DNA of 64,000 nt from Oerskovia jenensis (lineage in GTDB: Bacteria > Actinomycetota > Actinomycetes > Actinomycetales > Cellulomonadaceae): positions 1,550,001-1,614,000 of the forward strand of contig NZ_JAFBBO010000001.1 in NCBI RefSeq assembly GCF_016907235.1. Reading direction: 5' to 3'. A program made the position numbers and the translations under genes. The first letter of the stretch is position 1. Each line of letters begins with the position of its first letter. Below are positions 8,554-16,821 of the stretch, piece by piece. The notes under the pieces were generated by a model, which was not told the origin of the DNA, searched no databases, and was given only the letters and a program-made list of their open reading frames with translations.

Positions 8554-8859
8554 CTACTTCCTCGGGGCGGGGAGCGGGGTCACGGCGACCGGGGCGCGGT
8601 CGTCGGCCTCCGTCTCGGTCCGGGTCGGCACGATGCCGAGCGGCGTCCGTTCACCGGTGATGGACATGGACTGCGCGAGCAGGAGGACGCGAGCCTTGTG
8701 GTCCTCGACCAGTCGGATCACGTCCTCCATCGACTCGGTGACGATGTATCGAGAACCGTCGATCAGCGTGACCCGGGTGTCCGGGTTGGTCTCGACACGG
8801 GCCACGAGGTCCGCGTTGATCGCGATGCGCTCGGAGCTGAAGCGCGTGAGGACGATCAC
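8554..8859 (-). CDS. flbD: FlbD (SwrD-like) small flagellar protein
   Basis: This 101-residue protein matches the FlbD/SwrD family (LTRFSSERIAINADLVARVE, then DGSRYIVTESMEDVIRLV), small proteins coded next to motAB; SwrD of Bacillus raises motor power. The start is GTG at 8859 with AAGGTGG upstream. The last 40 residues form a variable charged tail. It heads the flbD-motA-motB-fliM... series and has a sigma-28-like promoter about 100 bases upstream. The first residues look a little like CsrA, but the rest does not. Confidence 0.85.
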   Translation of the reverse strand: MIVLTRFSSERIAINADLVARVETNPDTRVTLIDGSRYIVTESMEDVIRLVEDHKARVLLLAQSMSITGERTPLGIVPTRTETEADDRAPVAVTPLPAPRK

Positions 8860-8960
8860 GGTTCCACCTTCGGGTCGGGTCGGTCGGAGAGGGTGAGGGG
8901 CGTCGAACCGTGCCTCTCGGGGGCGGTGCGCCGCCGATCGGCCGAACCCCGCTGATCCGT

Positions 8961-8990
8961 ACTCTCGGCAGCCCTCGGGCTCTCGTGAAC
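8961..8990 (-). promoter_or_regulatory. Sigma-28-like promoter upstream of flbD
   Basis: On the minus strand GTTCAC is followed after 15 bases by GCCGAGAGT. This matches, with one change in the -10 box, the pattern shared by the flagellin, flgN, flgD and cheA upstream regions. It lies about 100 bases upstream of flbD. Confidence 0.5.
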
Positions 8991-9030
8991 GGGCAGGGTG
9001 GCTGAACCGGTCAGGCCGCCCGGAGCATGC

Positions 9031-9065
9031 CGGCGCCCCCGGGACGTGCTGTCCCGGGGGCGCCG
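9031..9065 (-). terminator. Terminator hairpin after flgE
   Basis: A perfect 15-bp inverted repeat (CGGCGCCCCCGGGAC and its complement) with a five-base loop lies 35 bases beyond the flgE stop. There is no T-run, as is common in GC-rich Actinobacteria. It separates flgD-flgE from the flbD promoter downstream. Confidence 0.8.
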
Positions 9066-9099
9066 TGGTGACCGCGCGCCGCCCCGCGCGCGGTGGGCG

Positions 9100-10281
9100 T
9101 CACCGCTTGAGGTTGACGAGCTCGGTCAGTACCTCGTCGGACGTGGTGATGACGCGCGAGTTCGCCTGGAACCCGCGCTGGGACACGATGAGGTTGGTGA
9201 ACTCCTGCGAGAGGTCCACGTTCGACATCTCCAGGTAGCCGGCCTGGATGGACCCCATGCCCTGGTCGCCGGCGCCGCCGACGAGGACGTCTCCCGAGTA
9301 CTGCGTGGCCGCGTAGGTCGAGCCGCCCGCCTTCTCGAGTCCGCCCATGTTGGTGAACGTCGCGAGCGCGACCTGTCCGAGCACGGCCGTCTTGCCGTTC
9401 GAGTAGGTACCGACGATCGAGCCGTTCCCCGAGACCGAGTAGGACGTGAGCGCTCCTGCCGCCGCCCCGTCCTTGGCCGAGACCGCGATGTTCGACAGGC
9501 CCGCGTAGGAGGTCACGGTGCCGAGGTCGATGGCCACGCCGGCGACCGTCAGCGAGCCGCCGCCCGTGAGGGCACCGTCCGTGAAGGTCAGCGCCTGCGG
9601 TCCCTCGACGACCGTGCCCGTCGCGGTGTCGAGCGCGCTCACGGACCACTTGCCGCCGGTCGCACTGAACTCGAGCGACATCTTGGTCGACGTGCCGAGC
9701 TCGTCGAAGATCTCGATGTCGCGCACGACCTTGGTGCCGTCCTTGGCGTCGGCGGGCAGGTTGCCGCCGAGCGCGATCCTCGTCGTCGCCTCGGGCGGTG
9801 CGACGTCGCCCACGGGGATCGTGAGCCGGCCGAGGGGGCCGCTGGTGTTGACGACCCCGCCCACGGCGGTCCAGCCGCGGACGAACGCGCCGTCGGCGCT
9901 GACCATCCGACCGTTGGCGTCGAAGTCGAACGCCCCGTTGCGGGTGTAGAGCTGCTGCCCGCCGCTCTCCACGACGAAGAACCCGTCGCCGTCGATCATG
10001 AGGTCGGTCGGGACGCCCGTGGGCTGGGACGCACCCTGGGTGAACTGCGTCGTGATCGCCGCGGTCGTGACGCCGAGGCCGATCTGCGCCGGGTTGGCGC
10101 CACCGACCTGCTGGTCGGGGGCGACGCCTGCGGCGACGAGCTGCGAGAGCGTGTCCTGGAACTGCGTCCGGGACGACTTGAAGCCCGTCGTGTTGACGTT
10201 GGCGATGTTGTTGCCGGTCACGTCCAGCATGTTCTGGTGGGCACGCAGGCCGGAGATTCCGGTGTTGAGAGAACGGAGCAC
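9100..10281 (-). CDS. flgE: FlgE, flagellar hook protein
   Basis: FlgE polymerises into the hook. The 393-residue product carries the rod/hook N-terminal motif (SLNTGISGLRAHQNMLDVTGNNIANVNTTGFK, start and end of the motif) and the C-terminal FlgE/F/G signature (GYLEMSNVDLSQEFTNLIV). The middle is the variable hook-surface region. The start is GTG at 10281 with AAAGGACT upstream. It is cotranscribed with flgD and closed by the hairpin at 9031-9065. Confidence 0.96.
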   Translation of the reverse strand: MLRSLNTGISGLRAHQNMLDVTGNNIANVNTTGFKSSRTQFQDTLSQLVAAGVAPDQQVGGANPAQIGLGVTTAAITTQFTQGASQPTGVPTDLMIDGDGFFVVESGGQQLYTRNGAFDFDANGRMVSADGAFVRGWTAVGGVVNTSGPLGRLTIPVGDVAPPEATTRIALGGNLPADAKDGTKVVRDIEIFDELGTSTKMSLEFSATGGKWSVSALDTATGTVVEGPQALTFTDGALTGGGSLTVAGVAIDLGTVTSYAGLSNIAVSAKDGAAAGALTSYSVSGNGSIVGTYSNGKTAVLGQVALATFTNMGGLEKAGGSTYAATQYSGDVLVGGAGDQGMGSIQAGYLEMSNVDLSQEFTNLIVSQRGFQANSRVITTSDEVLTELVNLKR

Positions 10282-10296
10282 GAGAGTCCTTTCGGG

Positions 10297-10815
10297 TCAG
10301 GCGGCTGCGCCGGCCTGGCTGTCGGTTGCGCCGTCCGTGGCGGGTGGGGGTTCGGTGGCATCCGTGCTGACCGTGCCGGTGACGCCCGAGACCTTGTCGA
10401 GCGCGATGCTCTTGTCGCCGATCGTCACCGTGGGGACGGCGTCCTTGTAGGACACCGCCGTGGCGATGCCCGTGTGCTCGACGCCGTCCGCGTCGAGGTA
10501 GGACACCTTCTTGCCGAGCAGGGTGGCGGCCGCGTCGCGCATCTGCAGCGCGAACGCCTCCTGCTGTCGCACCGCGGAGTCCTCGACGAGGGTCCGCATG
10601 GCGCTGAGGGACTCCATCATGGCCAGCGACGTCGTCTGGGCGACGATCTCGCTGGTCTCCATGGAGCTGGACGGGTCCTGGTTGCGGAGCTGGGTCACGA
10701 GCAGACCCAGGAACAGCTCGCTGTCGTACTCCTGCTTGGGGGCACGCACGTTCTGCGTGCGGGGCGCGGTCTCCACGGGGGCGGAGATCGGGCCGGTGAC
10801 GGGGGTGACCGGCAC
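10297..10815 (-). CDS. flgD: FlgD, hook-cap (hook assembly scaffold) protein
   Basis: FlgD caps the growing hook. The 172-residue product has the diagnostic N-terminal region (LFLGLLVTQLRNQDPSSSMETSE; QTTSLAMMESL) and a short C-terminal domain with KKVSYLDADGVEHTG. It is shorter than the 220-230 residues of enterobacterial FlgD, as in many Gram-positive bacteria. It starts with GTG at 10815 after GAGAGGAA. A sigma-28-like promoter lies inside the 3' end of fliK, 60 bases upstream. Confidence 0.92.
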   Translation of the reverse strand: MPVTPVTGPISAPVETAPRTQNVRAPKQEYDSELFLGLLVTQLRNQDPSSSMETSEIVAQTTSLAMMESLSAMRTLVEDSAVRQQEAFALQMRDAAATLLGKKVSYLDADGVEHTGIATAVSYKDAVPTVTIGDKSIALDKVSGVTGTVSTDATEPPPATDGATDSQAGAAA

Positions 10816-10827
10816 GTCGTTCCTCTC

Positions 10828-12324
10828 TCAGACGAGGACGTCGAGGCGCCGGGCGGCCCCCGGCGTCCTGTCGTCCACTGTCGGCTGGATGGTCGGGTCG
10901 GTGGTCGCCCCGGGCACGCCGGGACGGGTGCCGGGTCGGGACTGCCAGGGGTGCTGGTCGCCGGGGCGTGCGGCGGTACCGGATCCTGCGTCCCCCGCGG
11001 AGCCGTTGCCGGGCCCGGCCTGGTGGCCGCTCCCCTGCGCCGGCGCCTCCTTCGCGTCCGAGACCGACAGCGACGCCGAGGGCGCGATGCCCGCGAGGTC
11101 ACGGCGGAGCTCGGCCGCGAGAGCGCGCAGGGCCTCACGGCCCGCGTCGTGCGGGGCGAACAGCTCGATGCGCAGGTCACCGCCCGCGATGTGGGCACGG
11201 ACGGTCACGGGGCCCAGGTTGTCGGGGGTCACCGACAACGTGAGCACGTGGTCGCCGTCGCCCGCGGCGAGGAGCTGGAACACGGGCCCGGAGACCTGGG
11301 CGTGGAGCGTGGGCGCCGCCTGGGGGCTGGGCGGCGTGGCCGCGACCACCGGCCCGACGGCGGTGCTCACCGGGGTCGGCGCCACCGGCACGGGAGCGGG
11401 GACGACCTGGCCGAGCGCCGTCGTCGGCGCGGGGGCGCCGTCGGCTCCCCCGTCGGTCTCGGACGCGGCGCCCGAGACCGTGCCGGCGGGAACCTCTCCG
11501 GGACCCTGCGGGGGGCCCTGCACCGCCGTCACCGGTGCGCCGGGGAACTGTCGGGCACCGTCGGACGAGCCCCCCGCTCCCCCGCCGGACGGCTGCCCGG
11601 CGGGGGCGGGAGGCACGGTGGCGGTGCCGACCGGCTGGGCGGAGGCCGCCGTCCCGCCCGCCGCGGGCGTCCCCGTCGGGTCCCCGCGCAGCCCGGTGCC
11701 CTGCGCCGTGACGTGCCCGAGGAGCTCCGCGGACCCGTCCGTGGGCAGCGCCGCGCTGCCTGCCGGTGGCACGGGCACGACGGCCTGCTCTTCCGGACCA
11801 GCAGGGGACGGCCCGACGACGTCGGTCACCGCACCGGGGACGCCGGCGGCACCGGGGTCCCCCGGCAGGCCGACGGGAACCGGCAGCTCGGCCGCGCCCG
11901 GCGGCACGAGCGGGGGGACGACGGGGACGACGGGGACCGGCTGCTCGTCGGGCGCGACGTCCCCCTCGACGCCGGTGCTCTCACCGGGACCGTCGGGGTC
12001 ACCGGTCCCCGCGACGACGCCCGCCGGCGCACCGGGCACGGCCGCACCGGGCACGGCCGCCTCGGGGGACGCCCCGGGGCTCGCCTGGCCGCCCGACGTC
12101 CCGGGCCGACCGGGCCGGACCGGGTGAGCGGCGCCGTCGGGCACGGTGCCCACGACGCTCGACCCCTCACCGGAGGTCGGTGCGTCCCCCGGCCCGGCAG
12201 CCTCCTCGGACGCCGCGGCGAGCGAGCGACCGAAGGCGTCCGACGAGTCCCCCGCACCACGCCGCGCACCCGGCGCGGCGGCCGGGGCGAGCATCGCCCC
12301 GAGCGAGGCCGTCACGGCGGTCAT
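10828..12324 (-). CDS. fliK: FliK, hook-length control protein
   Basis: FliK measures hook length and triggers the FlhB specificity switch. The 498-residue product is extremely Pro/Gly/Ala/Val-rich over residues 1-330, as expected for an extended molecular ruler, followed by a compact FliK C-terminal domain (VLTLSVTPDNLGPVTVRAHIAGGDLRIELF as two parts around the turn, then REALRALAAELRRDLAGI). The ATG at 12324 overlaps the NlpC/P60 stop (ATGA). Position next to flgD is classical for fliK. Confidence 0.88.
   Translation of the reverse strand: MTAVTASLGAMLAPAAAPGARRGAGDSSDAFGRSLAAASEEAAGPGDAPTSGEGSSVVGTVPDGAAHPVRPGRPGTSGGQASPGASPEAAVPGAAVPGAPAGVVAGTGDPDGPGESTGVEGDVAPDEQPVPVVPVVPPLVPPGAAELPVPVGLPGDPGAAGVPGAVTDVVGPSPAGPEEQAVVPVPPAGSAALPTDGSAELLGHVTAQGTGLRGDPTGTPAAGGTAASAQPVGTATVPPAPAGQPSGGGAGGSSDGARQFPGAPVTAVQGPPQGPGEVPAGTVSGAASETDGGADGAPAPTTALGQVVPAPVPVAPTPVSTAVGPVVAATPPSPQAAPTLHAQVSGPVFQLLAAGDGDHVLTLSVTPDNLGPVTVRAHIAGGDLRIELFAPHDAGREALRALAAELRRDLAGIAPSASLSVSDAKEAPAQGSGHQAGPGNGSAGDAGSGTAARPGDQHPWQSRPGTRPGVPGATTDPTIQPTVDDRTPGAARRLDVLV
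10877..10906 (-). promoter_or_regulatory. Sigma-28-like promoter inside fliK, upstream of flgD
   Basis: GACCAC, 15 bases, then GCCGACAGT on the minus strand. The -10 box is identical to those of the three flagellin genes and flgN. It lies in the 3' coding end of fliK and would drive flgD-flgE. Confidence 0.5.
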
Positions 12325-13061
12325 GCCGACACCCCCGCGCCCAGCACGCGACGGATCGTGGTCACGGAGGCATCGGTGACCGACGTGATCTCGACCGTCT
12401 GGCCGGGCTTGGGCGAGTGGATCATCTGCCCGTCGCCCAGGTAGATGCCGATGTGCTTGCCACCCCGCTGCACGATCAGGTCGCCGGGCTGCGCCTGCGC
12501 GAGCGAGGCGACCTCGGTGCCCTGACGCATCTGGTCGCGCGCGACCCGCGGCAGGTCGATGCCGTGCGCGCCGAACACGAGCTGGACGAGCCCGGAGCAG
12601 TCGAGACCGCCCTCGGCCAGGCTCTCCCCGCCCCAGACGTACGGCACGCCCAGGTACTGCTTGGCGGTCTCGAGGATCGCCCCGGCGCTGCCCGAGGGCG
12701 TCGTGCCGGTGGCCGCGATGCCCGCCGACGGCGCCGCGCCCGCCCCGACCGCGGTCGCGCTCCCCGTCGCGGAGAGCGACGAGAACAGGCCCGCGAGATC
12801 GAGCGACCCCGACCCGGTGCCGGTGCCGGTGCCGGAGAGCGAGGACATCAGGCTGCCGAACAGGTCGGACGAGCCCTTGGCGTCCCCCGCGCCCACGGCC
12901 GCGAGCACCGACGCGAAGTCGGTCGCGCTCGCCGCGCCCGCGCCCGCGGCGGTACCCGCCGTTCCCGACGACGACGCACCGCGTGCCGCAGCAGGTTCCT
13001 GGAGGGTCGCGATCTCGGTGCGGATCTCCCCGACGCGAGTCAGGGCCTGGGTCATGCTCAT
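12321..13061 (-). CDS. NlpC/P60-family peptidoglycan hydrolase within the flagellar operon
   Basis: The C-terminal 120 residues are an NlpC/P60 cysteine peptidase domain: catalytic Cys in GGLDCSGLVQLVF, His in GKHIGIYLGDG, and a third polar residue at MIHSPKPG. This family cuts peptide stems of peptidoglycan. The first 30 residues look helical, followed by an Ala/Ser/Gly-rich linker. The start chosen is ATG at 13061, overlapping the fliJ stop (ATGA); the frame could extend to 13094 but would then enter fliJ. Its place between fliJ and fliK suggests it opens the wall for the rod, a job done by FlgJ in Proteobacteria (inference). Confidence 0.88.
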   Translation of the reverse strand: MSMTQALTRVGEIRTEIATLQEPAAARGASSSGTAGTAAGAGAASATDFASVLAAVGAGDAKGSSDLFGSLMSSLSGTGTGTGSGSLDLAGLFSSLSATGSATAVGAGAAPSAGIAATGTTPSGSAGAILETAKQYLGVPYVWGGESLAEGGLDCSGLVQLVFGAHGIDLPRVARDQMRQGTEVASLAQAQPGDLIVQRGGKHIGIYLGDGQMIHSPKPGQTVEITSVTDASVTTIRRVLGAGVSA

Positions 13062-13495
13062 GCTCCGGTGGTCCTTCCGGTGGTCGGTCGCCACGTCGAC
13101 GAGGCGACCTCGTCGAGCGTGACCTGCTCGGCGCGGCCCTCGGCGCGCGCGACGTCCTCGTCGTGACGGTCCGCCAGCTTCTCGAGCCCGAGCCGCGCGG
13201 TCCGGGCCCCCTGGAGCCCGCTGAACGCCGCGTCGACCTCGCTCGCCTTGCGACGGGCCTCGGCCTCGAGAGCAGCGAACATCGCGCTCGTCGCGGCCCG
13301 CGAGGCCGCGATCGCGGCGAGCGAGGCCCCCGTGGTCGCGCGGTCGGGCGACGACTCGAGGTACGCCGAGAGCCCGCCCGCCTCCTCCACGGTCTGCGCG
13401 AGGTCCGCGTGGGCGCGCGCGAGCCGCGCCTTGGCCGTGTCCTCCTCGAGCTGCCGCAGCCGCAGCACCCCCGCGAGCCGGAACTTCGTGTTCAT
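13058..13495 (-). CDS. fliJ: FliJ, flagellar export chaperone/ATPase stalk protein
   Basis: FliJ is a coiled-coil protein that sits in the FliI ring and links it to FlhA. The 145-residue product starts at the ATG overlapping the fliI stop (TGATG), begins NTKFRLAGVLRLRQLEEDTAKA and is helical and Ala/Glu/Arg-rich throughout. FliJ proteins are weakly conserved; the call rests on length, coiled-coil composition, the typical F-x-L-x-x-V-L-x-x-R start and position after fliI. Confidence 0.85.
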   Translation of the reverse strand: MNTKFRLAGVLRLRQLEEDTAKARLARAHADLAQTVEEAGGLSAYLESSPDRATTGASLAAIAASRAATSAMFAALEAEARRKASEVDAAFSGLQGARTARLGLEKLADRHDEDVARAEGRAEQVTLDEVASSTWRPTTGRTTGA

Positions 13496-14988
13496 CACGC
13501 CTCCCCGTCGATCAGGGCCTCGGTCAGTCGCGCGAGGCGCGACCACGACTCCTCGGCCGGTGTGCCGTCCGTCATGGCTTGCTGGAGAAAGCCGTCGATC
13601 TCGCGCTCGTGGGCGAGCGCGGCGTCGACGAGCTGGTCGGTGCCCTTCTTGTAGGCCCCGATGTCGAGGATGTCCTGCGCCTTGCGGCGCGCCGCGAGCA
13701 CCTTGCGCAGGGTCAGCGCGAGCGACCTCTGCTCGGGGGTCGTGACGCGGGACGCGACGCGGGAGATCGACCCGAGGGGGTCCACGGCCGGGTAGTGCCC
13801 CGACACCGCGATGGCCCGGTCGAGCACCACGTGCCCGTCGAGGATCGAACGCGCCTGGTCGGCGATCGGCTCGTTGTGGTCGTCACCGTCGACCAGGACC
13901 GTGTAGATCCCCGTCACGGAGCCACGCACGCCCGTGCCCGCCCGCTCGAGCAGGTTCGCCATGAGCGAGAAGGTCGACGGCGGGTAGCCGCGCGTCGCAG
14001 GCGGCTCGCCGACCGACAGCCCGATCTCGCGCTGCGCCATGGACACGCGCGTGAGCGAGTCCATCATGAGGACGACGTGGGCCCCCTCGTCGCGGAACGC
14101 CTCGGCGATCCGGGTCGCCGTGAACGCGGCCCGACGGCGCATCATGGCCGGCTCGTCCGACGTCGCGACGACCACGACCGACCGCGCCAGCCCCTCCGGG
14201 CCGAGGTCGTCCTCGAGGAACTCGCGGACCTCACGACCACGCTCGCCGACCAGGGCGATGACCGACACCTCGGCGTCCGTCCCGCGTGCCACCATCGACA
14301 GCAGGGAGGACTTGCCGACTCCCGAACCCGCGAACAGGCCGATGCGCTGCCCCCGACCGAGCGTCACGAGGGAGTCGAGCACCCGGACCCCCGTCTGGAG
14401 CGGCGTGTCGATGCGGGCGCGGTCCATGGCCGAGGGCGCCTCGTTGTCGACCGGTACGCGGACGTCGCTCACGAGAGGACCCAGGCCGTCGACCGGCCGC
14501 CCGAGCGCGTCGATGACCCGGCCGAACAGGCCGCGTCCCGTGGGGACGAGGATGCCCGTGCCGCTCGTGCGCACGGGCGCACCCGCGCCCACCCCGGTCA
14601 GCCTGCCGAGCGGCATGCACCGGGCCAGCCCCTGCGACGTCGCCACGACCTCGGCCGCGACGACGCGCGGCGCCTCGCCGATGTGCACCAGGTCCCCCAG
14701 CGCGCACCGCAGCCCCGCGACCTCGACGCTCAGACCGACCGCCGACGTGACCACGCCGACCCGCTCGGGGCGCGCGGCCGCAGCCAGCTCGTCGAGCGCG
14801 GCCGGGCGCCACGTCGCTCTCCCCGGGTGGTCGGCCGCGGCCCCGGGCGCCTCGTGCGCCCCGTGCGACCCCGAAGCGGGCGGCTGCACCGGCGTCGACG
14901 ACGCGTCCGGCACCGACGACCCGGCCGGCGCGGCGCGTCCCGCCGACGCGTGGGCCGGGGTCTTCTCGGCCACGTCGATCGCGGTCAT
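13495..14988 (-). CDS. fliI: FliI, flagellar export ATPase
   Basis: FliI is the F1-beta-like ATPase of flagellar export. The 497-residue product has Walker A AGSGVGKSSLL, the segment VIALVGERGREVREFLEDDLG, Walker B VVLMMDSLTRVSMAQREIGL and the family motif GEPPATRGYPPSTFS. The first 60 or so residues are a Ser/Ala/Pro-rich extension before the ATPase fold, so FliI is longer than usual (430-460). It overlaps fliH and fliJ by ATGA and TGATG. Confidence 0.97.
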   Translation of the reverse strand: MTAIDVAEKTPAHASAGRAAPAGSSVPDASSTPVQPPASGSHGAHEAPGAAADHPGRATWRPAALDELAAAARPERVGVVTSAVGLSVEVAGLRCALGDLVHIGEAPRVVAAEVVATSQGLARCMPLGRLTGVGAGAPVRTSGTGILVPTGRGLFGRVIDALGRPVDGLGPLVSDVRVPVDNEAPSAMDRARIDTPLQTGVRVLDSLVTLGRGQRIGLFAGSGVGKSSLLSMVARGTDAEVSVIALVGERGREVREFLEDDLGPEGLARSVVVVATSDEPAMMRRRAAFTATRIAEAFRDEGAHVVLMMDSLTRVSMAQREIGLSVGEPPATRGYPPSTFSLMANLLERAGTGVRGSVTGIYTVLVDGDDHNEPIADQARSILDGHVVLDRAIAVSGHYPAVDPLGSISRVASRVTTPEQRSLALTLRKVLAARRKAQDILDIGAYKKGTDQLVDAALAHEREIDGFLQQAMTDGTPAEESWSRLARLTEALIDGEA

Positions 14989-15683
14989 GCCCCCACCCTC
15001 CGGGCGTCCGGTCGGGCGTCGGCGGCACGACGCCCGGCAGCCTCGTCGAGACCCGCCCCCTCGCTGCGCTGCGCGACCTCGACGAGCACCGCGAGCTCGG
15101 CCCGGGCACGCTCGACCGCCGTCCCGATGCGGGCGTCGAGGAAGCCGTGCTCGAGCTCCGCGACGGCGTCCCCTCGACGGAGCGTCGCGTCGGGCACGAG
15201 CGCAGGCTCCTCGACCCCCGCCTCGGTGAGCAGCCGGACGTCCTCGGGATGCAGCCGCACCTCGACGACGGCCCCCTCGAGAGTCGACGTCACCCGGGCG
15301 AGCGCCGCGTGCGCCGCGTGCGCCCGGTCGGTCAGCTGCAGGCCGACGATCGCCTCGGCGAGACCCAGTGCCCCACCCAGCACGGCGTCCTGGGCGGCCT
15401 CGACGACCGGTACGGTGCGACCGGCGAGCGCTCGGACCGCCTCGTGCAGCAGCGTGACCGTGCGCCGGATGCTCTCGACCTGCTCGGCGGCCCGGCGCGC
15501 GTGCTCCTCCTCCAGGGAGGCCCGCAGCCGGTCCACCCCCTCCTGCGCGGCACGCGCACCCGCTGCGTACCCCGCCGCGTAACCACGAGCGGACGCGGAC
15601 GACTCCACCTCCTGGACCCGTGAGCTGTGCAGCACCGGCACCGCGTTCGGGACGAACGCCGCCTCAGTAGACAAGCTCGTCAC
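14985..15683 (-). CDS. fliH: FliH, negative regulator/stator of FliI
   Basis: FliH dimers hold FliI at the C-ring. The product (about 232 residues) has the long helical middle with small-residue repeats (ARGYAAGYAAGARAAQEGVDRL) and a C-terminal V-ATPase E-subunit-like domain with VRLHPEDVRLL. The start is uncertain: GTG at 15683 overlaps fliG by 20 bases and leads directly into TSLSTEAAFVPNAVP; other starts upstream would enter fliG further. Confidence 0.85.
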   Translation of the reverse strand: MTSLSTEAAFVPNAVPVLHSSRVQEVESSASARGYAAGYAAGARAAQEGVDRLRASLEEEHARRAAEQVESIRRTVTLLHEAVRALAGRTVPVVEAAQDAVLGGALGLAEAIVGLQLTDRAHAAHAALARVTSTLEGAVVEVRLHPEDVRLLTEAGVEEPALVPDATLRRGDAVAELEHGFLDARIGTAVERARAELAVLVEVAQRSEGAGLDEAAGRRAADARPDARRVGA

Positions 15684-16821
15684 CGTCCGTACGGTGGATC
15701 GTGATCTTCTCGTCGGCCTCGAGGTCACGGACGATGCGGACGATCTCGGCCCGCGCCTCCTCGACCTGGCTCACGCGCACGCCACCCAGCCCCGCGATCT
15801 CCTCGTCGAGGAGCGTGCGGTTGCGCGCCGAGATGTTGGTCGTCACGGCCTCCACGACCCGCGCGGTCGTGCCCTTCATCGCGAGCGCGAGCACGGCCAT
15901 CTCCACGCCGCGCAGGATGATCTGGACGTCGCGCGCCTCGAACGAGGCGATGTCCTCGAACGTCAGCATGCGCGAACGCACCTCGTCGGCGAGGGCCGGG
16001 TCGCGCGCCTCGAGGCCCTCGAGGAGCGCCTTCTCCGTCGCCACGTCCGAGCGGTTGATGATGTCCACGAGAGGCTGGACCCCACCGATGATCTCGACCG
16101 GCTGACGCGGCACGATGCTCGCGCCCATGCGGGCCCGGAACTGGTCCGAGACGAGCTTGACCGCCTCCGGGGACGCCGTACCCATCGTGGCCAGCGCCTG
16201 CGCCACGTCGGTCCGGTAGTCGTCGGCCAGGTTGGCCAGCACCGACGACGCCACGGTCGCGCTCAGGTGCGCGAGCACGAGCGCCACCGTCTGCGGGTGC
16301 TCGCCGTCGAGCAGCGAGATGATCTGCCCCGGCTCGGTCCCGTCCAGGTACTCGAAGGCCTTGCCCTGCATGCTCGCCACGAGGCGCTCGACCACGTCGG
16401 CCGCCTTGTCGGCCCCCAACGAGGCCTCGAGCAGACCCACCGCGAGGTCCTTGCCACCACGCGGTCGCGGGCTGCCGGACAACGCCATGTCGTAGAACTC
16501 GTCGAGCGCCGCGACCGCGAGGTCGGGATCGACGACCTGGGTGCGCATGATCTCCGCGGCGACCTCGCCCGTCTCCTCCTCGGAGAACAGCGACATGACC
16601 GTGGCGGCACGCTCCTGCGTCATCTGCATGAGCACGAGCGCGACCTTCTGGACCCCGGACATGGCCGCGATCCGGCGCATCGTCTCGACCGGCAGGCGCG
16701 ACTCCCCGGAGTCCACGGCATCGACCGTGATCGTCTGCGTGACGTTCGCCCCGGTCCCGCCGGGCGGTCCCACGAGCGTGTCCTGGACGCCGGTGCCCGG
16801 CGCGTTCGTCGTGACCGTCAT
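15664..16821 (-). CDS. fliG: FliG, flagellar motor switch/torque protein
   Basis: FliG couples the MS ring to the switch and contacts MotA. The 385-residue product shows the three FliG domains: the N-terminal part (MSGVQKVALVLMQMTQERAATVMSLFSEEE split over two helices), the middle EHPQTVALVLAHL, and the C-terminal FEDIASFEARDVQIILRGVE with charged torque residues. An extra 40 residues precede the usual start. It overlaps fliF by ATGA. Confidence 0.97.
   Translation of the reverse strand: MTVTTNAPGTGVQDTLVGPPGGTGANVTQTITVDAVDSGESRLPVETMRRIAAMSGVQKVALVLMQMTQERAATVMSLFSEEETGEVAAEIMRTQVVDPDLAVAALDEFYDMALSGSPRPRGGKDLAVGLLEASLGADKAADVVERLVASMQGKAFEYLDGTEPGQIISLLDGEHPQTVALVLAHLSATVASSVLANLADDYRTDVAQALATMGTASPEAVKLVSDQFRARMGASIVPRQPVEIIGGVQPLVDIINRSDVATEKALLEGLEARDPALADEVRSRMLTFEDIASFEARDVQIILRGVEMAVLALAMKGTTARVVEAVTTNISARNRTLLDEEIAGLGGVRVSQVEEARAEIVRIVRDLEADEKITIHRTDGDELVY

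Noticed and set aside
8554-8859. CsrA candidate (protein begins IVLTRFSSERIAI)
   Set aside because: Only the first residues resemble CsrA; the rest, with DGSRYIVTESMEDVI, and its place beside motA fit FlbD/SwrD.
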